64,000 nucleotides of DNA from Bog-473 sp963755495 (GTDB lineage Bacteria > Actinomycetota > Acidimicrobiia > Acidimicrobiales > RAAP-2): NCBI GenBank assembly GCA_963755495.1, contig CAVWJS010000004.1, positions 62,001 through 126,000 on the forward strand, given 5' to 3'. Below, piece after piece: positions 57,418 to 64,000 of this stretch. The notes under the pieces were generated by a model, which saw only the letters and a list, made by a program, of their open reading frames with translations, ran no database searches and was not told where the DNA came from. Each line of letters opens with the position of its first letter. Position 1 is the stretch's first letter. The position numbers and the translations under genes were made by a program.

Positions 57418-57697
57418 CACAGGGGGGAGAGAGGGGCCACGACAGCGAGGCGGCACCAAACCGCCACGCACGGAGGCCACGGAGCAAAGCGGCACGGCGA
57501 GAGAAGGGGCGGCACGGCGACCGGCGCCACCACCCGAGAAACGGGGAGGGGGCGGAACGAGGGGCGGGGGTTGCGAGAGACCGAGGCTCACGACCAGAGT
57601 GTTCTCGATTCGCTAAGCTCCCGCCCTCGGCTACGTCGCCGCAGCTGACGAGATGGCATTTCCGTCTACGCCTTTATGCCTGAGTATTCTTGAGCGA

Positions 57698-58498
57698 TCA
57701 CGCATCAGGAGCGTCCACAGATGCCAATAGTTCGCGCGCCTTCGAGGTCTCAGAATGCTGTTGACCAAATCTCCGAATTCGCCTCTCAAGCAGACTGATT
57801 GCTAACACCTTTGCTTCAGCAAGGTGATCGGAGTGTTTGAGAACGTAAACGAGAGACTCAAGTGAATCGAGAGTCTCCGGGTCATCTGATCCAAGTGTGC
57901 GGCCGCGGACATCGAGGATATGTCGATAGAGGAGGGTTGCATCCTCCAGTTCGTCGAGTCTGAACAGGATTGTCGCCAGGTACATGGAAAGGTCCATCGC
58001 AGCAGCACTTTCTGATTGACCATGCAACTCGAAATCAGAGAGAACTCGTTCGAGAAGTTGACGAGCAGGGACGAGTCGACGAGCTTTTCCATGCACGACG
58101 GAAAGTCCGATCATTGCTTCACGTACCTCAAGTGACATCACTCCGGGTGAATTCTCACCTTCCTCAACGACATGGGCCAATAATGGTTCGGCATCTTCTG
58201 CTCTCTCTAGATCCACGAGGCACATTCCCAACCTCAATTCCGCTCTCAGCATGTGCTCGTGGTTCGGCTCAAAGTGACTGTGTAAGACTTCAACAATTTG
58301 CTCTCGGAGCAATACTTCTTCGCCGTACCGCTGTAGCATCTTGAGCTGATCAGCTACTGCGATCATCGCATCGACAGCGCGCGGTGAGTCAGGACCACCT
58401 TTGCGTAGACTATGTCTTAGTACAGCCTGATTGGCATTCAATCCCATCTCAGGATTCGGGTCCAACCGTTGGGTCACACGATCAGACCAATTATTCAT
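57698..58498 (-). CDS. tetratricopeptide-like repeat protein
   Basis: 266 residues from ATG 58498. Helical pairs recur: AVDAMIAVADQLKMLQRYGEEVLLREQIVEVL, AELRLGMCLVDLERAEDAEPLLAHVVEE, DLSMYLATILFRLDELEDATLLYRHILDV and LESLVYVLKHSDHLAEAKVLAISLLERRIRRFG, in the TPR kinesin-light-chain style. It probably serves as a protein-binding scaffold. It lies outside the element, beside the broken Rhs gene, and could be its immunity or export partner; this is guesswork. Fairly A+T-rich. Confidence 0.7.
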   Translation of the reverse strand: MNNWSDRVTQRLDPNPEMGLNANQAVLRHSLRKGGPDSPRAVDAMIAVADQLKMLQRYGEEVLLREQIVEVLHSHFEPNHEHMLRAELRLGMCLVDLERAEDAEPLLAHVVEEGENSPGVMSLEVREAMIGLSVVHGKARRLVPARQLLERVLSDFELHGQSESAAAMDLSMYLATILFRLDELEDATLLYRHILDVRGRTLGSDDPETLDSLESLVYVLKHSDHLAEAKVLAISLLERRIRRFGQQHSETSKARELLASVDAPDA

Positions 58499-59538
58499 TT
58501 TTTTCCCCCACCAAGGAGTGGGCTTCCACTTCGCGTCGTGAGACCGTCTCATTCGACAAGGGTAGAACAAGGAATTCAAAACAACGAATTCTTATAGATT
58601 CCCCCGAATCGCGGGGCCGGACAAAGTCTAGATTTGATCCGAGCTGAATTCGATTCGTTCTTGGTGCTCAAGCCATCAATGCTGCCAATCGACGCGCGTA
58701 TCGCCTGCATTCTGTGCATTCAAGTATCAGGCCTCTGCAACATCGCCTGCAACCCTGGCAATGGATAGAAGCGAACCCAAGAAGGATACTTGCGTCCAAC
58801 CATGACCTAACAACCACGCTTCTTCGAACAAGTTCTTGAAGATCTCAGGAATTTTTCCTGGACTCTTCTTAATCTCCTCTAGAAGCTCTTCGGAAACTTT
58901 CTTGACTTGGGCAGATGCATAGTTGGAGAAGGCGTTCTGGTTAGGTGTGCCACCACCGAAGCCTCCCCAGCCGGATATGGATGACAATACAATCACAATG
59001 ATGTTCCAGACGTCATCTGAATCGAGCTCGCCGCCAGGATCAACCCCGTTGACGGGATCTCCGGCCACGTACGCATAAGGACTCCCGGAGGAACTCACGC
59101 TATTCGGTGAAAAGAACCCCGCTCCGACGTAGCTGGGGTTCGGGGGTCCCGGGTTGGTCTCGGGTAGCCCATTGATCGAACTCAGTACGGCGAGTGCGAC
59201 GTCGGAGAGCCCTGAGACGTTGGGGTAGGCAACGGCGCCCGTGGTGTCCCCCGAGTTTGCGGGGAGCCCGGCGGCCGGGTCTCCGCCGTTGAACTGCATG
59301 CTGGTCGGTGCACCAAGAACCAGTTGATAGATGCTGATCGGTTGGGACCCCGAGCCCGAGCCAGGCCCAGACTGCGGTGGGTTCGACGTCCCCCCATACA
59401 GGGGGTCCACTGTGATGAACTCACCAGTGACCGGGTCGTAGTAGCGGTTGATGAGGTACAAGAAACCTGTTTCGGAGTCGGCGTATCCACCCGCGAAGCC
59501 GGATGGGGGTGGATAGCGTGCCACCTGTGGACGAGGTC

Positions 59539-60838
59539 TGAACCGTGCTGGGAATTGTGGAGGCTCCATCTTTCAGAGAGAGGATGGAGTCTGTGCAAGG
59601 AACAAGCCATATCCCAGGAGTTGCGAGAGCGGGCCGTCGAAATGGTCCTCGAGCGGCGCCGTGAGCGCGACCCCCACCGAGGGCGGCCTGACCGAGATCG
59701 GCAGAAGGCTCGGGGTCCATCCCGAGTCGATTCGGGGCTCGGTCAACGGCAGCAGGCCGGCGCCGGTCGGCGGCCCGGGCTGAGCACCGACGAACGGACC
59801 AAGCTCAAGGAGCTGGAGCGGGAGAGCGAGGAGTTCAAGCGGTCAACAGATCGTGCGCCGGGCCTCGGCATAATTCGACCGGGCGGAGCTCGACCGCCCA
59901 TCGAAGTGATCATCGGTTCGTCGACGAGAACCGAGAGGAGCTCGGGGTCGAGCCCGTCTCCAGGGACTGCAGGTGGCCACAGCGCCTACTACGCCGCCAA
60001 GGGCCGGCGATCTCGGCCCGGGCTCCCCGTGACGCCCTCATGGTCCCGATGCTGACGGCCCTCTGGGCGGCCAACTACTCGGGTCTATGGAGTCCGCAAA
60101 CTCTGGCGGGCCGTCCAGCGGGCCGGCCGCGACCTCGACGAGACCAGGTGGCTCGTTTCATGGACACGCCGGCACGTAGGGCTGCGCCGAGGCGAGAAAC
60201 GCAAGACGACGAAAGCAGACCCCTGGCGGAGCGCGCATCCCGATCTCGTCAAGGCGCGCCTCCTGGCGGAGGCTTCAAACCGCCTCTGGGTCAGCGATCT
60301 AGACCTACGTGGCTACCTGGTCGGGGTTCGCCTACACCTACTCTCATCACCGATGCCTTCTCTCGCGCATGATCGTCGGCTCGCAGGTGGCGTCACACAG
60401 GCGGACGACATGGTCCCTCGACCGTCTCGCGATGGCGCGCTGGCGCCGAGACACCACGCTCGAAGGGTTGATCGAGTAACACTCCGGCACCAGGATCGCA
60501 ATTCACCTCGATTCGCTATGGCGAGGAGGTTGCAGTTGTCGGAACCGCGCCTTGGAGTACGTGGCAGTGTGCGGCAACCCTTACCGGCGATTGCCCTGCG
60601 CCATCGGTGGACGCTACCTAGAGAGCGAGCTGATGCGGGTGCCGGACAGGACCCATGAAAGAAGTGGAAGACGTAGAACTGGCGACCCTGTCCTGGGTGC
60701 ATTGATTAGACACAAGCCTGTCCACAGTCTGTCGACTACGCTCACCGCAGAGTTTGAGGCGGTTATGCCGCCAAGAAAACCGATCGAGAATTGGTCGGAG
60801 TAATATACGGGAGCCTCCATCAAACCCAGGACGGTTCA
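59539..60838 (+). mobile_element. degenerate IS3-family element, about 1.3 kb
   Basis: The terminal inverted repeats are 59539-59567 and 60810-60838, 29 bp each, 24 matching. Both begin TGAACCGT and end TGGAGGCTCC when read inward. The inside holds only decayed transposase frames. The flanks are Rhs sequence on both sides, which proves insertion into that gene. No clear target duplication is visible. Confidence 0.85.
59605..60790 (+). pseudogene. IS3-family transposase remnant (OrfA and OrfB)
   Basis: OrfA is recognisable by ELRERAVEMVLERR and LSTDERTKLKELERESEEFKR. OrfB pieces in several frames include YYAAKGR, MLTALWAANYS, VRKLWRAVQRAGRDLDETRWLVSWTRRHVGLRRGEKRKTTKADPWR and WSGFAYT, ending with VEDVELATLSWVH. 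Many frameshifts and stops; it is inactive. Confidence 0.8.
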
Positions 60839-61174
60839 GTTCCCAAAGGTGCTGTAGGCGTAGGAACTGACCACCGAGCCGCTCAGATTCAAGAGCCACT
60901 GTGTCGATCGACTGCGTCACTGACGTAGAATATCGGGGTAGTCGAAATTCTTGCTCGACGACCGTACCCCCCAGCCCGTAGATGAAGCTGGTGGAGCCTT
61001 CTTGGAGAAGCAAGGGAACCGAACCGAAGGTGTCGTAGGTGTAACTCTGGTGGTGCTCCCAGTGGTCTTGCTCATGCGCAGTCCGTCGCCGTTGTAGGCG
61101 TAGGCGTACGTGCTGTGTCGCGGGTCAGACTTTGTTGGACACAAATAAGTAATAGAACTCTGACAAGGTGGGAC

Positions 61175-61492
61175 GTGGGAAGAAAGCCATTTCGAAGCAC
61201 CGACGAAAAGGTTTCTGTGGTGATGAGCGTCCTCAAGGGCGACATGAGCCAAGTTGAAGCTGGACGTCGGTTGGAGTTATCGCAGACCACGATTTCAAAG
61301 TGGCTCAAACAGTTCACCGAAGCCGGTCGAGAAGCTCTCGACCGGGGCGAGAACCCCCGCAAGAGTGGCTCCAAACGTGAGAGCGAACTCGAAGAACAAG
61401 TTGTAGAACTCACTAGCGCCCTGGGCGAGGCTTACGTCGAGCTTCGGACTTGGCGAAAAGGGGGGGTTCCCTACCGGGGTTCGTGGACCTAG
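61175..61492 (+). CDS. IS3-type transposase OrfA
   Basis: About 105 residues from GTG 61175. STDEKVSVVMSVLKGDMSQVEAGRRLELSQTTISKWLKQF is the HTH, followed by a leucine-rich coiled stretch ELEEQVVELTSALGEAYVEL. The end overlaps OrfB in a region with AAAAGGGGGGG (61456-61466), suited to a -1 ribosomal frameshift giving the OrfAB transposase. Confidence 0.8.
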   Translation: MGRKPFRSTDEKVSVVMSVLKGDMSQVEAGRRLELSQTTISKWLKQFTEAGREALDRGENPRKSGSKRESELEEQVVELTSALGEAYVELRTWRKGGVPYRGSWT

Positions 61493-62390
61493 AAGAGATC
61501 CGCATCGAGGGGAACATGACAGTCGAGCGCTTCTGTTGGCGCCTCGGGATCCCGCGCTCGACCTACTACTACTGGCGCAATGCGCACCTCGCCGGCCGTG
61601 AAGTCGGTCGATGGCCCGCGCCGGTGGTCGATGAGATCGCCGCACCGGCGGCCGAACAAGCGAACAAGTACTCCGCATGGGGCCATCGCAAGATCTGGGC
61701 CATGTTCGCGCCGACGGCGTCTCGGTGTCACAGAGCTCGATCTATCGAGCCCTTAAACGCCAAGGTCTCCTCCAGCCAGCTCGATATCATGCCGAACGCC
61801 GAGAACTCGCTGCAGCCCGCAAGAAGGCCTTTGTGAACGCACCGACACGGCGCAACCGCGTGTGGCAGACCGACTTCACCAGAATGGAGATCACCTCGGG
61901 TTCGGTGTGGTGGATCGCTCCGGTGACCGACTACTACGCCAAGGTCTGCTTTTCAGCCACGGTGTCCACCCGCATCGCCGCACGAGATGCCATCACCGCC
62001 CTCGAGTCCGCCATTCGCTCAGCCGAGGCGATGATGGGAAAGACACTGCTCGAGGACTGCACTGATCTCGAGACCGGTGAGATCACGCCGGTGATCGTGG
62101 TCACCGACAACGGGCCCTGCTACAAGTCGGCCAAGTTCGCCGTCTTCATCGCCAGCCATCCCGAGCTCCGCCACGTCCGCACCCGGCACTACGCCCCTGA
62201 GACCAACGGAGTGGTCGAGCGCTTTAACCAGTCGCTCAAGTACGAACACCTCTATCGCAACGAAATCTCCAACGGGCAGCATTTGGTCGACGAGATCGCC
62301 ATCTATTGCGAGATCTACAACCGGATCCGCCGACACGAGGCCCTTGGGCTCACGCCACCCATTCATACCTACTTGGCGAGTCCCGGCTAA
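61450..62390 (+). CDS. IS3-type DDE transposase OrfB, frame broken once
   Basis: The first frame has MTVERFCWRLGIPRSTYYYWRN and SAWGHRKIWAMF. After a break near 61705 the frame reads ADGVSVSQSSIYRALKRQGLL. The DDE catalytic residues are in VWQTDFTRM, VVTDNGPCYKS and NGVVERFNQSLKYEHLY. It ends at 62390. It cuts and joins the IS ends. If the break is a sequencing error the element may be active. Confidence 0.85.
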
Positions 62391-62527
62391 ACCCTATTGG
62401 CGGGCCAATCTGTCCAGGAAAGTTTACACGGGACACCATTGATCAGCTCGACACGACGAGGATCGCCTGTCGTGTTCCAGGTGTTTATGGCCAGTACTCG
62501 CAGATGCACGGCTCTCCTTTGAGGGAT

Positions 62528-62902
62528 TTACGGGATAGCTCTGGCCAGCGAGACGAATTCGGGCTGGTCGAGCAGGCGTAGCCAGGTGCCGTCGCCTTGC
62601 CGACGACATACTTGGGCGCGAGCACCGGCAGCGTCTCTCGGCGGTGTGGAGGTCAGGGCGATGTCGCCGCTGATCAGAGTCGGCAGCGGTGACTCCTGCT
62701 CGAAGTGGGGCCCGCTGAGCAGGATCTTCTCCCACAGCGTGTGGATAGCGTCGCGACCCACGGTAATCCCACCGGGAGGATAGGCCATGACAGCGTCTTG
62801 CTCGTAGAGGGCCGCTACCCCTGCCGCATCGCCTGCGTTCGCCCGCTCGACGAAAAGCCGGGTCAGATCTTCGGGCTTGTGGGCTAGTTCCTGGGTCGAC
62901 AC
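62528..62902 (-). CDS. SnoaL/NTF2-like protein (SgcJ-type)
   Basis: 124 residues from GTG 62902 with GGGAGA upstream. LTRLFVERANAGDAAGVAALYEQDAVMAYPPGGITVGRDAIHTLWEKIL is the start of the cone-like NTF2 fold; a C-terminal GDIALTST and WLRLLDQPEF follow. Members act as small isomerases, hydrolases or binding proteins. Divergent from the LysR regulator, so a likely target of it. ATG 62968 is an alternative start. Confidence 0.78.
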   Translation of the reverse strand: MSTQELAHKPEDLTRLFVERANAGDAAGVAALYEQDAVMAYPPGGITVGRDAIHTLWEKILLSGPHFEQESPLPTLISGDIALTSTPPRDAAGARAQVCRRQGDGTWLRLLDQPEFVSLARAIP

Positions 62903-63002
62903 GAAGTTTCTCCCTATGGCTGGGTGTTTCCTGAATCCAGTCTGCGCCCCGTCAGTCAATAAGTCCAACAGATCGTGCTACTGGTGTCTAGAATCTACAG
63001 TC

Positions 63003-63929
63003 ATGGAACTGAGGCAACTCGAGTACCTCGTGGCGGTAGCCGAGGAAGCGAACTTCACCCGCGCTGCGGAACGTGTACACATCAGCCAGTCCGGGGTCAG
63101 CGCCCAGATCCGCCAACTCGAGACCGATCTCGGTGCCACGCTTATCGACCGCTCCGGCCGCCACGCCACCCTCACCACCGCAGGGTCGGCGGCGCTCGCG
63201 CATGCCCGGGCCGCACTGCTCTCTGTTGACGCCATGCGCCAAGCCGTCGACGAAATCAATGGGCTGATCAGAGGCCGCCTCACGGTCGGGATGGTCACGG
63301 CTTGCACCGTCGCCCCACTGTTCGACGTCCTGGCGTCGTTCCACGTTGCCCATCCGGGCATCGAGATCACTCTGATCGAGGACAGCTCTGACCGACTCGT
63401 CGAGCGGGTCCGATCCGGCGAGATCCACCTGGCGTTGATCGGAACTGCTGACTCGCCACCCCCCGAGTTCGAATCGCTCCCCCTCGTCAGCGAACAACTG
63501 GTTGCCGCCGTCCCGTTCAACCACCCTCTGGCCAAACGGCACCGGATCTCCCTCGCCGAAATCAGTGCCCATCCGATTGTGAGCATGCCGAAGGGAACCG
63601 GGGTTCGGGCCGTCTTCGACCAAGCCTGCGCACGCAAAGGCATACATCCCTACATCGCCCTCCAAGCCAGCGCACCCGGAGCAGTCGCCGACCTGTCCGC
63701 CCGCGGACTCGGCATCGCCATCCTTACCGAGTCCATGGCTGCAAACCACGCCGACCGGCTGAAAGCTCTGCCCCTCCACGACTCAACAGCGCTCGCCGTC
63801 CTGGCCTTCATCTGGGCGACCACAGACACCCCGGCTCTTCGGGAACTCCTACGACACACACGCCAAATCCTGGCCACTCCCTCACCCACGCCCGACAAGT
63901 CGAGATCTACCCGAGAGACAACCAGATAG
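63003..63929 (+). CDS. LysR-family transcriptional regulator
   Basis: 308 residues from ATG 63003. MELRQLEYLVAVAEEANFTRAAERVHISQSGVSAQIRQLETDLGATLIDR is the winged HTH. LTVGMVTACTVAPLFDVLASFHVAHPGIEITLIE begins the periplasmic-binding-like effector domain. It normally controls the divergent gene, here the SnoaL-like protein, across a 100-bp intergenic region. The inducer is unknown. The last 70 bp of the window hold no gene. Confidence 0.92.
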   Translation: MELRQLEYLVAVAEEANFTRAAERVHISQSGVSAQIRQLETDLGATLIDRSGRHATLTTAGSAALAHARAALLSVDAMRQAVDEINGLIRGRLTVGMVTACTVAPLFDVLASFHVAHPGIEITLIEDSSDRLVERVRSGEIHLALIGTADSPPPEFESLPLVSEQLVAAVPFNHPLAKRHRISLAEISAHPIVSMPKGTGVRAVFDQACARKGIHPYIALQASAPGAVADLSARGLGIAILTESMAANHADRLKALPLHDSTALAVLAFIWATTDTPALRELLRHTRQILATPSPTPDKSRSTRETTR

Positions 63930-64000
63930 GAACAAGGCCGGGGCCAAACCGCCCCGAATGCTCGACCAAGATGTCCCGGCTGCTGATCCAGAAGTGCCGT

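Larger units (their letters stand above)
58727..61128 (-). pseudogene. Rhs-repeat protein, 3' part, broken by an IS and cut at its 5' end
   Basis: The 3' part (59538-58727) has GFAGGYADSETGFLYLINRYYDPVTGEFITVDPL and YAYVAGDPVNGVDPGGE, the Rhs core end, and then a unique tail with VKKVSEELLEEIKKSPGKIPEIFKNLFEEAWLLGHGW, a possible toxin. The upstream part (61128-60839) has YAYNGDGLRMSKTTGST, VPLLLQEGSTSFIYGLGGTVVEQ and LNLSGSVVSSYAYSTFGN, partly frame-broken. These join when the IS at 59539-60838 is removed. The rest of the 5' part is missing beyond the IS at 61129. Confidence 0.8.
61129..62423 (+). mobile_element. second IS3-like insertion sequence, about 1.3 kb
   Basis: The inverted ends are ACTTTGTTGGACA (61129-61141) and TGTCCAGGAAAGT (62411-62423), which pair at 11 of 13. 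The element carries overlapping orfA and orfB on the plus strand. Rhs sequence borders it only on the left, so it was involved in loss of the 5' part of that gene. Confidence 0.75.

Noticed and set aside
57222..57533. 103-codon minus-strand frame over attR
   Set aside because: It reads antisense through the tRNA fragment and low-complexity sequence. No motif or ribosome site supports it.

Overview
The window comes from a high-GC Gram-positive-type chromosome, most likely an actinobacterium and possibly Acidimicrobiia. Supporting signs are two F420-type LLM flavin oxidoreductases, a mycothiol-type PIG-L deacetylase, a DUF929 protein, a leaderless promoter, an actinobacterial-type LexA box and GTG/TTG starts with ATGA overlaps. 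The species assignment is inference.

Positions 1-30,164 are ordinary chromosome. They hold a propionate/methylmalonyl-CoA and biotin-enzyme cluster (methylmalonyl-CoA mutase large subunit, biotin carboxylase/BCCP subunit, BirA) and a cell-surface sugar cluster (dTDP-glucose dehydratase, dTDP-4-dehydrorhamnose reductase, UDP-glucose dehydrogenase, UDP-xylose synthase-like, two GT2 glycosyltransferases). After these come a tandem aspartic protease, Tag glycosylase, a lipid-type cluster (nucleotidyltransferase, KAS III-like, SCP-x-type thiolase, LLM oxidoreductase, PaaI thioesterase), threonine aldolase, a second LLM enzyme, PIG-L deacetylase, an ECF sigma/anti-sigma pair, AhcY, an LCP protein and an SDR.

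Positions 30,564-57,417 form an integrated element of about 26.9 kb in a tRNA-Arg(CCT) gene. It is bounded by a 52-bp direct repeat (49/52 identical) of the tRNA 3' half and carries a tRNA-proximal tyrosine integrase, small HTH proteins, a repeat-rich cis region (36.3-37.9 kb), MobC and an HUH-type relaxase. Its cargo is a leaderless Xre/44-aa/nucleotidyltransferase operon, a metallophosphoesterase, a DEDDh exonuclease, a NERD protein, five proteins with HEPN-type Rx4H motifs, a GIY-YIG protein, and a seven-gene operon hsdR-hsdM-hsdS-trlF-unknown-unknown-HEPN. The promoter of that operon has a LexA/SOS-box match exactly in its 17-bp spacer. This operon and the HEPN cluster are the best candidates for a new defence system.

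Positions 57,418-64,000 hold a TPR protein, an Rhs gene remnant broken by two IS3-like insertions, a SnoaL-like protein and a divergent LysR regulator.

Many conserved genes are split by single-base indels, including ahcY and UDP-glucose dehydrogenase. This looks like uncorrected sequencing error more than mass pseudogenisation. Such genes are given as one CDS over the full span with the break positions noted.
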